Source of the DNA: Molanna angustata
Taxonomy: Eukaryota; Arthropoda; Insecta; Trichoptera; Molannidae
DNA: 64,000 bases
Reading direction: 5' to 3'
NCBI GenBank assembly: GCA_963576475.1
Contig: OY754974.1
Coordinates: 7,674,974 to 7,738,973 of the forward strand
Notes under the pieces: generated by a model
Database searches by the model: none
Told to the model about the DNA's origin: nothing
Seen by the model: only the letters and a program-made list of their open reading frames with translations
In this document: positions 57,201-64,000 of the stretch, one piece after another
Layout: the number at the start of each line of letters is the position of its first letter
Position numbering within the stretch: the stretch's first letter is position 1
Program-made: the position numbers and the translations under genes

Positions 57201-57576
57201 ATATTTGAGATATGATTGAAGTCCAATCATTCTCAATAAAGGTTGAAGAAGGAGGGATATATATAGATAGAATGGTGATATTTGAAATTACAGCTGCTAC
57301 TATTTGTATGTTGTTCGATATTGGATGGATATTAATCTGTTTAAAAGGTAGAGAATTATTAATAAATAAAGCTGTGCCCCCTCCGCTGGAGCCTGGCTTA
57401 TCATGTCTAAGACAATGATATCCTCTTACTTGGAATTGATGAGATGCTTTAAACCACGTCTCTGAGATGGAGGCAACAGAAATGGAGTATGTTTGAAGTA
57501 ATTGGGTAAAGTCTATTTTGTTAGATATAAGGCTTCTGCTATTCCATTGAAGAATTTTGTTAAGTTGAGTCGCCAT
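54232..57576 (-). CDS. Retrotransposon ORF2: endonuclease, reverse transcriptase, RNase H
   Basis: 1114 codons from an ATG that overlaps the end of ORF1 by 17 bases. The N-terminal APE-type endonuclease, which nicks target DNA, shows QWNSRSL, SISETWF, GDFNAHSPSWGS (about residue 133) and SSDHYPI (about 207). The reverse transcriptase shows LPILKPGKDP, SYRPIAMSS, QYGFRKKKST, LDLSSAYDDV (about 574), GLPQGSVISPILFNIYMSDL (about 625) and the catalytic FADD (about 657, where many relatives have YADD). RNase H residues are in YTDGSK (about 962), AESFAINQAL, CTDSRSAL and HLGIEGNEKADELAK (about 1079). All expected catalytic acids appear present. The product would carry out target-primed reverse transcription. 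The frame ends early compared with the family, at a TAA after NMLF; see 53830-54231. Start choice follows the ORF1/ORF2 overlap. Confidence 0.93.
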   Translation of the reverse strand: MATQLNKILQWNSRSLISNKIDFTQLLQTYSISVASISETWFKASHQFQVRGYHCLRHDKPGSSGGGTALFINNSLPFKQINIHPISNNIQIVAAVISNITILSIYIPPSSTFIENDWTSIISQISPPYMILGDFNAHSPSWGSEITNLSGHNVIELIDVNNICILNDGSPTRLTPPNQRKSAVDLSLCSPSLASKCVWSTINDPFSSDHYPIIIEIISHVNNKPNSPLNRNIKFRTINANWSLFSKELDLFVESENHSLNDIKTQCTIFPDLIMKAAVKSIPKSNSHVKKQHSTPWWDDECTQAISFRRKAISIYRKNMTLENFLKVKQTQAETKRILKNKKRIGWRKFCESLSPQSPQSHVWNNLRKFSSSFSPPCTKNIPEKTIIGFVDKLAQQTVPMLEEMPTYVNYPTHISWLDAPFSIDELKCVTLTLSDSSPGPDGILYSFVKAFSEQTLKYYLHLLNYMFETGFIPNGWKTQRILPILKPGKDPLESGSYRPIAMSSCLLKIAERLIKNRLDWFVENHNIIPQNQYGFRKKKSTMDNLSLFTTDIRISQFSNSYTLATFLDLSSAYDDVLISVLKEKLSKLRIPAKLVQYITNILTDRTIIIDNFSNKIVRKLWRGLPQGSVISPILFNIYMSDLDLMFHPCIKRLFFADDILIYLSHKNIIEAARQITTALGAIKDWLLRNGLNLSITKTKVVNFTRKRKIPNFSVYFNNEPLQIVKQIKFLGLNLNSKLSWLTQVEHISTKCEKGLNMMRAVTRVWWGSHPSTLKLMYNSLVRSHIDYASFLLDPLPKYLDKRLEKVQSKALRLIIGAMKSSPINALQVECAEPPLFLRRQFLAEKFLFKALSFSHHPIKESLKDLSTVLQKGNTRHLPQINTPLLVKTYSEYESLLLSLQNLQKENKLPIYNTPFESLNYIPNVEISAFGLDKKYNSSNTLNINTKFTQIANSKFPEYTLIYTDGSKSENQNCGASVHIPDFGINVSYKLPNEVSIFTAESFAINQALALTRSQNINRALICTDSRSALQKISSNPLNYPEDRITCSIKSFLYYLKNDEFDIVLSWVPGHLGIEGNEKADELAKLGTTSGTIPDNFIIPISDLLPRLKSNMLF

Positions 57577-58990
57577 TGGGAATAGAAGAAAGGAGAACTT
57601 TAAGACAAGAAGCAGCGTTGTTCGGTATATGATTGTTATTTGAAAGTATTGAAATTAAAAGGGTAATTAATGTTTGAATAAAAGTCGAGTTATCTTTAAG
57701 AAGACTGGTTGACATATCAAGGGAGGAAGTTTGGGGATTGAGCAACGCACATCCATCTGGAGCCTGGGAAACAATTTGTCCATTTGGGTTAAACAGAAGA
57801 GAATTATGATGATTTTGGTCAAATGCGGGATAGTTTTTTGGTTTAGGATTGACTGGTTTATATATTGTTTTTGTAAAGGATGTTGAGGGTAAAGTATTTA
57901 GATGATTTGGTACAGAATTTTTATGGATGGCACTGGGTGGAGCATCGTATGATGTAATTTCTGCGAAAGATTTTTTTGTAGGTGGAAATAATTTTGAAGC
58001 CTGGAAATAAGAAATGCTGTCAGACGCCATAACCTGTTTAATATTTTTTTGCCTCGTAAATTCGGGACATGCTACACTTATTGCAGTGTGATTTCCAGTG
58101 CAGTGAATGCAAAGAGGTTCCTTGGAAGTATTTGGGCATTGATCAAAGGAGTGGTCCTCTCCACAATTATAGCATCGTGGAGAAGAGCGGCAGGTTGGTT
58201 TGGAATGACCAAAGCGACAACAATTAAAACATTGAATCGTTGGAAATTTGTATATTTCCACTGGAAGCGAATTGTAATACAGAAAAATTCGAGATGGCAA
58301 GGATTGACCCTCGAAGGTGATAACCACCGACTGCGAGGGCTTCCATATAATAGTTCCTGAAGAATTATCTTTATAATTTAGTCTACGGACTTTTAGCACT
58401 TTTATTGATTCACGCGAGTCATTAAGCGCATCAACGATTTCTTCTTCAGAGAGATCTGTAGGGACGCCTCTTACCAGGCCCATTCGTATTAAATTAAAAG
58501 TAGGTATAAATGCTTTGAATTTTTTGTTCGACCACAAATCAATATTTTTCACAAAATTATTTGCTGCTTCTGGCAATTTGAATTCAATAGATATTTTATA
58601 CCTACCTTCGGCTTTTATTGAGCCATTTGTTATTTGTCTGGCATCAAATTGTTTTGAAAAAATGTATTTACCAAAATCGAGGGGGTGGATTATTTTTCCT
58701 ATTTCTGATCTCTGTATATGGACAATGTAAGGTGGAGAAGATAATTTCGTATAAAGAAGATCAAGATTTGGATGGGTAGAAGAAGAGGAAGGAGTTGAAG
58801 TTAGGTTTATAGAATCTTTTTCATTTTGGATTGGGATAGGTTTTTGTTTGTAAGAGGAAATATCGGGAGAACGGGATGGTTTTCGTTTTCTGTTCGGGAT
58901 AATGGTGGAAATTTGACTTGCGTCAGATTCAGAGGTATAGGGTTCATCAATGAGCCCAGGATCGGGCGGTTTGTTAATATCCTCCTCCAT
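57560..58990 (-). CDS. Retrotransposon ORF1: gag-like nucleic-acid-binding protein
   Basis: 476 codons. The N-terminal ~90 residues are Ser/Pro-rich and low complexity. A globular gag-like part follows (about 90-250: YIVHIQRS, GRYKISIEFKLPEAANNFVK, GLVRGVPTDLSEEEIVDALN). Then come three zinc knuckles at about 252-305: CFNCCRFGHSKPTC (C-X2-C-X4-H-X4-C), CYNCGEDHSFDQC (C-X2-C-X3-H-X4-C) and CIHCTGNHTAISVAC (C-X2-C-X3-H-X6-C). This triple array is standard for I/Jockey ORF1, which coats the element RNA and delivers it to the nucleus or to telomeric or genomic targets. The frame is uninterrupted. ORF2 begins 17 bases before its end in another frame, suggesting termination-reinitiation or coupled translation. 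Confidence 0.93.
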   Translation of the reverse strand: MEEDINKPPDPGLIDEPYTSESDASQISTIIPNRKRKPSRSPDISSYKQKPIPIQNEKDSINLTSTPSSSSTHPNLDLLYTKLSSPPYIVHIQRSEIGKIIHPLDFGKYIFSKQFDARQITNGSIKAEGRYKISIEFKLPEAANNFVKNIDLWSNKKFKAFIPTFNLIRMGLVRGVPTDLSEEEIVDALNDSRESIKVLKVRRLNYKDNSSGTIIWKPSQSVVITFEGQSLPSRIFLYYNSLPVEIYKFPTIQCFNCCRFGHSKPTCRSSPRCYNCGEDHSFDQCPNTSKEPLCIHCTGNHTAISVACPEFTRQKNIKQVMASDSISYFQASKLFPPTKKSFAEITSYDAPPSAIHKNSVPNHLNTLPSTSFTKTIYKPVNPKPKNYPAFDQNHHNSLLFNPNGQIVSQAPDGCALLNPQTSSLDMSTSLLKDNSTFIQTLITLLISILSNNNHIPNNAASCLKVLLSSIPNGDST

Positions 58991-59345
58991 TAATAAAAAA
59001 TAATGCTAACTAAACAAAAAAAAAACAATAATACGGCATTTATTTTTCGCCAAATAATAAAAAAAATAATGTAAAAAATAACGAATACCTACTTACGTAC
59101 AAAACAAAATTTAAATAGAACAAATAAAATGGAACGAACTCACCAAATTTGTTGGAGGAGAAAATATAAAAATGGAGATATTTAACCAAACAAATTGAAA
59201 CAGGAACCAAACTATAAATCTATACACTTAACACAATGAAATAAACAAAAAATATGTATATTTATATAGTTTCTGCCACTGATAATTGCTCGATTTTAAT
59301 TAATTGACCGGAGAAAAAATCACACGTCTGTCACTTTCAACAATC
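58991..59345 (-). promoter_or_regulatory. 5' UTR and probable internal promoter of the I-like element
   Basis: About 355 bases from the inserted 5' end to the ORF1 start. It opens GATTGTTGAAAGTGACAGAC-GTGTGATTTTTTCTCCGG. AGACGTGT at +17 to +24 resembles the downstream core motif of insect non-LTR internal promoters, although those usually sit nearer +30. No TATA box lies upstream in the host LINE. Transcription function is inferred. Confidence 0.45.
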
Positions 59346-59355
59346 CAAGGTCAAG
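59346..59355. repeat. Target site duplication, right copy
   Basis: CAAGGTCAAG, identical to 53731-53740. A following TT is also shared but cannot be told from the poly(T). Confidence 0.92.
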
Positions 59356-59823
59356 TTGCAAGTCCTCACAGTCAGTAATGTCTATAACAGTTTTGTAGAT
59401 TTTCATATCGTCAGCGTATAATATGTAATTACTGTTCCTGAAGCATAATCCAATGTCATGTATGTAAATATTAAATAAGAGAGGCCCCAAATGGGAACCT
59501 TGAGGTACACCCGATGGCACCTGTGTTGCAGACGATAGATGACCACCGTACTCTACTATTTGGCTTCTATTAATAAGGTATGATTTTAGCCACGTAAGAA
59601 GATCACCGTGAATACCCAAAAGTTTTAGTTTCTTAGTCAGAATTAGATGGTCCACTTTATCAAAGGCTTTTGAGTAGTCTGTATATATTGCGTCAGTTTG
59701 TCTTTTGTTATCAAGGTTGTCATGAATTTCGTTTAGAAAGACATTTAAATTTGTATTAGTAGAACGTCCCCTAACAAAACCATGTTGTTTAGGATCTAAA
59801 TGGAGTTTGACCGCAAAGTACAT
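59356..59823 (-). pseudogene. Older CR1/Rex-like LINE, RT core half
   Basis: Encodes PKQHGFVRGRSTNTNLNVFL, TDYSKAFDKVDH (RT motif A), GVPQGSHLGPLLFNIYIHDI (motif B) and YILYADDMKIY (motif C, YADD), then CEDLQLDLG at the insertion point. The frame is open for this whole part. Upstream RT motifs and the endonuclease are missing; a SINE-C tail follows at 59826. Its continuation is 53730-52847, 5.6 kb away, beyond the inserted element. Confidence 0.9.
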
Positions 59824-59825
59824 AT

Positions 59826-60005
59826 ATATTAAAAATAAAAAATGAATATGTCCTTATTAAACAAGTACATATACATCTTCCTACGTTCCCTAAAATAAGC
59901 AAATAAATGCTTGTGCTATAGGTGAACGAAATCGGTCGAGGCAGGATTCGAACTCGCGACCACTGGGTTACTAGCCCAGCGCGCTAACCGCTCTGCCATC
60001 GACCC
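59826..60005 (-). repeat. SINE-C, full length
   Basis: Minus strand: GGGTCGATGGCAGAGCGGTT-AGCGCGCTGGGCTAGTAACC-CAGTGGTCGCGAGTTCGAAT. The five-base anticodon stem CTGGG/CCCAG and loop CTAGTAA (AGT) are intact, as is the B box. The tail is AAGGACATATTCATTTTTTA, then a short A/T run. It is nearly identical to 49056-49226 in the body but has only a short A tail. It adjoins the LINE fragment within 3 bases. Confidence 0.92.
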
Positions 60006-60308
60006 ATCTAAACCTACCCATTTCAAATGGCTGTTTTCTTTTTTTAGTTTTTATGTTTGTTTTTGTTCAACTTGTTTTATTTACTTTCTTTTTATATTTG
60101 TTTTAGTTTCAAGTGATTCCCTCATCAAGAACAATATATTAATTTTTTTGATGAGGTAAGTATTGCAAAAATGTTATTGTTCGCGCCACAACATTTAAAT
60201 TTTGTACATCACTGCATTTGACTTTTTTGAGTGCCTCTGTGTGACATTCGAATAAGTAATGCACAGACTCGGCCAATAGGATGGCCGGCTGTTTATCAAG
60301 ATCGCCGT
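60006..60308. other. Intergenic DNA, nothing recognised
   Basis: No supported feature between SINE-C and the LTR element. Confidence 0.45.
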
Positions 60309-60312
60309 CAGT

Positions 60313-61015
60313 TGTCTATGGATGACAATTGGAAGAAGTGTTCGCCCGCTCGCGTTGTGTAAAGAAGACTTTCTTTTCATTTTTTTAATTCGCTCACGCA
60401 TCTATCATCTAAGTTTCGCAATCATCTCGCCGCTACAATTTCGCATCTTAACTGTGACATCTCCAGCTGCCGACCCTTCCAGCGTCCTGGTCAAAGGTAA
60501 GTGCATTATTTTATTTTGGTGTCACTGGAGGTGTTCAGATTTGTTTATTGCAGTGCTTATCATTCATACCACCTTCGCATTCTACCCTCTACAAATCAAA
60601 TCCTTAAAAAACCGAACCAGCGCCGCATGCTCGCACCACCATAGTTTTGGTCCTTCGAGCCGGATATGAAGTTATAATATATTTGATTTGTCTATGGATG
60701 ACAATTGGAAGAAGTGTTCGCCCGCTCGCGTTGTGTAAAGAAGACTCTCTTTTCATTTTTTTAATTCGCTCACGCATCTATCATCTAAGTTTCGCAATCA
60801 TCTCGCCGCTACAATTTCGCATCTTAACTGTGACATCTCCAGCTGCCGACCCTTCCAGCGTCCTGGTCAAAGGTAAGTGCATTATTTTATTTTGGTGTCA
60901 CCGGAGGTGTTCAGATTTGTTTATTGCAGTGCTTATCATTCATACCACCTTCGCATTCTACCCTCTACAAATCAAATCCTTAAAAAACCGAACCAGCGCC
61001 GCATTCTCGCACCAC
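60313..61015 (+). mobile_element. Miniature LTR retrotransposon (TRIM-like)
   Basis: Two direct repeats of 327 bases, 60313-60639 and 60689-61015, differ at only about three positions (for example ACTTTC/ACTCTC, CACTGG/CACCGG). They begin TGTCTATGG and end CACCAC. The interior is 49 bases and includes TTTTGGTCCTTCGAGCCGGA, which sits where a primer-binding site or leader would lie. The flanking CAGT(T) at 60309 and 61016 is a 4-5 base target duplication typical of LTR elements. There is no coding region. I recall a similar GGTCCTTCGAGCCGG word in insect BEL/Pao elements, but that assignment is uncertain. Confidence 0.75.
60497..60553 (+). other. Putative 57-nt intron inside the LTR repeat
   Basis: GTCAAAG/GTAAGT at 60497 is a near-perfect donor, and TTTGTTTATTGCAG ending at 60553 is a good acceptor preceded by a pyrimidine-rich tract. 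Length fits small insect introns. The same sequence recurs at 60873-60929 in the second repeat. Splicing is inferred only. Confidence 0.4.
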
Positions 61016-61019
61016 CAGT

Positions 61020-61330
61020 TATTGTAACAAAATATCATATATCTTATAAATTTAATTTAAGAATTCGTGTAAATTTTTGTTAAGATAAATAAAAAAAATC
61101 TAAGACATTCGCTCGTTTCTTCTATATGATTTCATCTGTCAATACTGGAAAGTTGTTTTTTATTTACATATGTTTATTATAGAATATATATGTATTTACA
61201 GTATAAATGTATACCTTTTCAGTGCTATCAAGGATTGTCAATCATTTAAGAATAAAAAAAAGTGTAGTAACATTTCTCCTTGAAAAAGATTAATCCAAAA
61301 ACCATAATTCTGTTGAAAACATCTTAATTT
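61020..61330. other. AT-rich intergenic DNA, nothing recognised
   Basis: No supported feature. Confidence 0.45.
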
Positions 61331-61758
61331 TTTTAATTTATTTATTTTAAACATTTTGCACAAATTAAATAATAAGTTCACATCAATGACCAACCAACCA
61401 TAAAGATTTGGATAAGTAAATTGTGTTTATGCTACGAAACAATTTATGTGAATAAAATATATGTAAATATTTATGAAAACATATAAAAAAACAATAAAAA
61501 TAATAATAGAACGTAAGGGAGAGGAGAGGAGGGTACAAGGATATGATAAGGAGACAAATTTAAGTGTTTGTGTAAGAATTAATAAGCTTTCTTTTGAAAG
61601 CGGGAAGTATTAATGATATTTGAAGTTGCGATGAGATGTGATTCCAAAGTCGGGCTGAAATCTTTAAATGGAATTCCGTATTTAAAAACAATATTTTTTC
61701 ACTTATGTCTCGAAGTATGTAATGGAGAGTTAAGCGATGGCCACATCCCGCGCATTTA
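61331..61758 (-). pseudogene. 5'-truncated LINE, RT C-terminus
   Basis: The minus frame from about 61750 to 61557 reads CGHRLTLHYILRDISEKILF, then LKISARLWNHISSQLQISLI and PAFKRKLINSYTNT before a stop. SARLWN followed by F+++L is the same carboxy-terminal signature as at 3956 and 20990, in a distinct family. The 3' UTR runs to an AAATAAATT tail at about 61331. No frameshift in the surviving part; the RT core is missing. Confidence 0.8.
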
Positions 61759-61928
61759 ATTCATATAGCATATGTGTTGGAATCAATGTCTGTCTATTCC
61801 AACATTATGAATACAAAACATTACGTATTATTTAAACTCATGGTCATAAAATTGTAAGGTCAACGACTGTCCACGTGTGAAAGTTTTGTATACCTACATA
61901 AATATGTCTTTTGTTTCTTTTTGACAAA

Positions 61929-61985
61929 TTTGATATATATCAATAGAGGCGAAGCGGGATTTGATAGGAGAACCGGGAAATAAAT
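61929..61985 (+). repeat. M1 terminus fragment
   Basis: ATATATCAATAGAGGCGAAG-CGGGATTTGATAGGAGAACC-GGGAA aligns with the first 50 bases of M1 (ATCTCAATAGAGACGAAGTT-GGGATACTATAGAAGAACCA). The rest is absent. Confidence 0.6.
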
Positions 61986-62090
61986 AAATATTCCCGATAC
62001 GTTTCTGTTATCATATTATGTGGGATATTTTTTTTACTTTTACTTTTCTTCTACTATCTTCGTTTATTTTTGTAATCTGATTAACTTATT

Positions 62091-62215
62091 GCCATAGTAC
62101 ACACTGTTTTGTATAGTTACCATTAACTCTGGTTGACTGGAATAGGTTGCCATTAGGCAATAAACCCGCAAGAGAAAGTACTAATTATATGTACAGAAAA
62201 ATTCAAATAAATAAA
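62091..62215 (+). repeat. Hairpin-tail LINE 3' end
   Basis: CTGGTTGACTGGAATAGGTT-GCCATTAGGCAATAAACCCG is a version of the shared tail with an intact TTGCC/GGCAA stem. An AAATAAATAAATT tail follows. Confidence 0.65.
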
Positions 62216-62289
62216 TTAATTAATTTATAAAAAAATATTAATAAATTAATAAAAAACTAAATAAATGAATATTTTATATAAATAAATAA

Positions 62290-62352
62290 ATATTAATAAA
62301 CACTTCCTTGCACCCTGCGCAAGTGGCGAGCTTATTGCCATATGGCAATTTA
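62290..62352 (-). repeat. SINE-A 3' tail fragment
   Basis: Minus strand: AATTGCCATATGGCAATAAG-CTCGCCACTTGCGCAGGGTG-CAAGGAAGTGTTTATTAATA. Severely 5'-truncated. Confidence 0.8.
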
Positions 62353-62756
62353 TTTTAATTTATACTTCTTCTTCTATGTCCTGGCCTTTTCTTCCCATTA
62401 TGTGGGGTCGGCCCTCCTCGTCCTCATTCGCCAAGTCCTTTATTTTAATTTATACGTGAGACATAAATTAAAATAAAATTCGGAAAAATATTATTGACTC
62501 CCGACAAGGCCTTAGACATCGAATATTTTTTATGCGATTGTAATAAAATATAAAATAAATATTTGACACTTAAAATTCTTTTATCACAGTTAGCCTTTAA
62601 ATTAATATAATATATAATTAAGCATTTTTTGTCTACAATTGATATATCATAAAGGTGTGAGGCGCCGGCTTTGAATAGTGCTTCCACTATTCTATTATTA
62701 TCGTTTTCGGGTGTACCGTGAGAGCCGGATAATCGAAAATACAACAAGCAAAAATA
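62353..62756. other. AT-rich intergenic DNA, nothing recognised
   Basis: The word CTTCTTCTTCTATGTCCTGG near 62368 and GTGGGGTCGGCCCTCCTCGT look like old repeat sequence. No second copy lies in the window. Confidence 0.4.
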
Positions 62757-62880
62757 ACATCTCACATAGTTGCCTTTTTAGGTTAGACGAGACTGGTATG
62801 TGGAGATACACGCGTCTGTCGTGCTTCCTTTTATAATTTGATGCACACCAGCACACCTGCGCCGATAGCCGTGTACCATG
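62757..62880 (-). repeat. R5 dispersed repeat, reversed
   Basis: AACATCTCACATAGTTGCCT, TTTTAGGTTAGACGAGACTG and TGTCGTGCTTCCTTTTATAA, then CACACCTG, are the reverse complement of 47950-48080. Confidence 0.65.
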
Positions 62881-62916
62881 TTTAGCGTCTATACCAGTGA
62901 ATCTTAACCCTTTTTG

Positions 62917-63272
62917 GAGGCGGAATGGGACACTTGGCTGCGGCCACTTGGGTGCGGGACACTTGGGTGCGGGACACTTGGCTGCGAGACGCTTGGCCGC
63001 GGCGGACACTTGGCTGCGGGACACTTGGGTGCGACGGACACTTGGCTGCGGCGGACACTTGGCTGCGGGACACTTGGGTGCGACGGACACTTGGCTGCGG
63101 CGGACACTTGGCTGCGGAACACTTGGGTGCGACGGACACTTGGCTGCGGCGGACACTTGGCTGCGGGACACTTGGGTGCGACGGACACTTGGCTGCGGCG
63201 GACACTTGGCTGCGGCGGACACTTGGCTGCGGGACACTTGGGTGCGACGGACAATTGGCTGCGAGCCCACTT
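62917..63272. repeat. GC-rich minisatellite with 49-bp higher-order period
   Basis: The basic units are GGACACTTGGCTGCGG(C) (16-17 bases) and GACACTTGGGTGCGAC (16 bases), arranged as 16+16+17. The GGGTGCGAC unit recurs at 63020, 63069, 63118 and 63167, exactly 49 bases apart, then at 63233 after one extra 17-base unit. All six frames are largely open, with peptides such as CPQPSVRRTQVS on the minus strand. That comes from the repeat and is not coding evidence. Confidence 0.95.
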
Positions 63273-64000
63273 GGTCGCGAATTCAGAAATATTTTTTTCT
63301 GCTTAGGAATGAAGTGTTTCGTACTGATTTTTGTAATGCTCTTTATATATATGTACGGTCTAAAAGTATAAAGTAAAAACAAGTTTATTAAGTGAAATTA
63401 TTTTTCATACTACGAGTAAGAGAATTTTTTATACACAACATGTAAAGTCAATTTTTTTTTCGAAATTTGTTGTGATAAAAATGTAGGAAATTTGAAAACG
63501 AACCTATGTAGTTAAACATCAATACCTACATATCACGCCGTATCCCTAATTTATGTGATGGTAAAAAAAAATTCGTGGACGTATTAGGTACATACAATTG
63601 ATTACATTTCGTGATTGCAAACACATATTATTATATTTTAAGTAAGTAATAAGAAACTTTTTGTAAGAAAAATATATTTAAACGGGTTTCTAAATCATGT
63701 TTGTATTATTAATCTTTTTCCTATCTCAAATCTGAAGCTACCTAATTGATTAAATCTCACTATCGCATTATTGAAGATTTTTTTAATTATTTTGCAAACG
63801 ACTGTCTATAAACTGTAGAGAACAAAATATATGTAGGTACTTTAGTGAATAAAAATAAAACAAGTAGGTAATGTACAGAAAATAATATCTAATATTTAAA
63901 AAAAATAATAAATTACATTTTAAATTTATTTAAATATGTATTTGTAATAATGAAATGTAATGAATTGTATGTAATATGTACAAGAAAAAGCTGTTACGAT
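63273..64000. other. AT-rich intergenic DNA, nothing recognised
   Basis: No supported feature to the window end. Confidence 0.45.

Larger units (their letters stand above)
53741..59345 (-). mobile_element. Full-length I/Jockey-type non-LTR retrotransposon, 5.6 kb
   Basis: Borders are set by the 10-base direct repeat CAAGGTCAAG at 53731-53740 and 59346-59355. The element starts at 59345 (GATTGTTGAAAGTGACAGAC on the minus strand) and ends in a poly(A) of 16 at 53741-53756. Layout: 5' UTR of about 355 bases, ORF1 (58990-57560), ORF2 (57576-54232, continuing in frame past one stop to 53830), 3' UTR of about 75 bases. The early 5' UTR motif AGACGTGT resembles the downstream promoter motif known from Drosophila I/Jockey elements, which would allow pol II transcription from the first base. 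Domain order, RNase H and three zinc knuckles point to the I/Nimb side of the Jockey-I supergroup. The exact clade is inferred. Confidence 0.93.

Noticed and set aside
54532..58730. Plus-strand ORFs of 60-103 codons across the I-like element
   Set aside because: They overlap ORF1 and ORF2 in antisense and have no independent support.
60647..61027. 126-codon conserved ORF duplicated in tandem
   Set aside because: The frame lies within the 327-base LTR and crosses the putative intron. The similarity of the two ORFs is only LTR identity.
62897..63382. Protein-coding genes on both strands (Arg/Ser/Gln-rich or Gly/Leu-rich frames)
   Set aside because: All six frames stay open because the minisatellite unit lacks stops. 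The peptides are simple translations of the repeat.

Overview
The window looks like gene-poor nuclear DNA from an insect. It is strongly AT-rich, has no cellular gene that I can recognise, and is built largely from decayed or nested transposable elements. Lepidoptera is my best guess for the source, for three reasons. The short word TAGGTA/TACCTAC is very frequent, tRNA-derived SINEs are abundant, and several retroelements share a 3' tail (GTTGGAAGAAATTGCC-loop-GGCAATAAAC.CGCC) that resembles the hairpin tail I remember from moth LINE/SINE pairs. The sequence alone does not settle the order.

The best-preserved gene set is a 5.6-kb non-LTR retrotransposon on the minus strand (53741-59345). It belongs to the RNase H-bearing I/Jockey group. 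It has a 5' UTR, ORF1 (gag-like, three zinc knuckles), an overlapping ORF2 (APE-type endonuclease, reverse transcriptase with FADD, RNase H), a C-terminal Cys/His tail cut off by one in-frame TAA, a 3' UTR and a poly(A) of 16. A 10-bp target duplication (CAAGGTCAAG) shows that it inserted into an older CR1/Rex-like LINE, whose two halves lie at 52847-53730 and 59356-59823. A tRNA-derived SINE abuts the outer end.

Elsewhere, at least seven more truncated LINE 3' ends still carry reverse-transcriptase C-terminal coding sequence (near 3.9-4.3, 4.9-5.5, 9.0-9.2, 15.3-15.6, 17.2-17.7, 20.9-21.0, 39.8-40.1 and 61.6-61.75 kb). Three tRNA-headed SINE families occur, called A, B and C here. SINE-A shares its 3' hairpin tail with the LINE family at 3660-4294 and 8990-9471. 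One SINE-C copy ends in 80 consecutive A.

Non-autonomous DNA transposons and foldback elements are plentiful. M1 carries about 75-bp terminal inverted repeats at 50675-50969 and has four further copies or fragments. M2 lies at 3059-3281 and 11494-11681. M3 is a 334-bp foldback (27109-27442) inside another repeat. M4 lies at 13211-13983, with a rearranged copy having doubled arms at 43793-44213. M5 is a 166-bp hairpin at 46341-46507. M6 has four copies, two of them in tandem at 30-32 kb. M7 lies at 9515-10036. A miniature LTR element (60313-61015) has two 327-bp near-identical repeats, a 49-bp interior, a CAGT(T) target duplication and an apparent 57-nt intron inside each repeat.

Tandem arrays include a 39-bp satellite (12.3-13.1 kb), a roughly 60-bp array (34.2-34.6 kb), an AT-rich array open in all three forward frames (40.5-41.1 kb) and a GC-rich array with a 49-bp higher-order period (62.9-63.3 kb). 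The rest is AT-rich DNA. A few somewhat GC-richer patches (1.2-1.5, 8.1-8.6, 32.1-32.8, 42.8-42.97 and 46.6-46.9 kb) are the only places where an undetected exon or regulatory region seems plausible.
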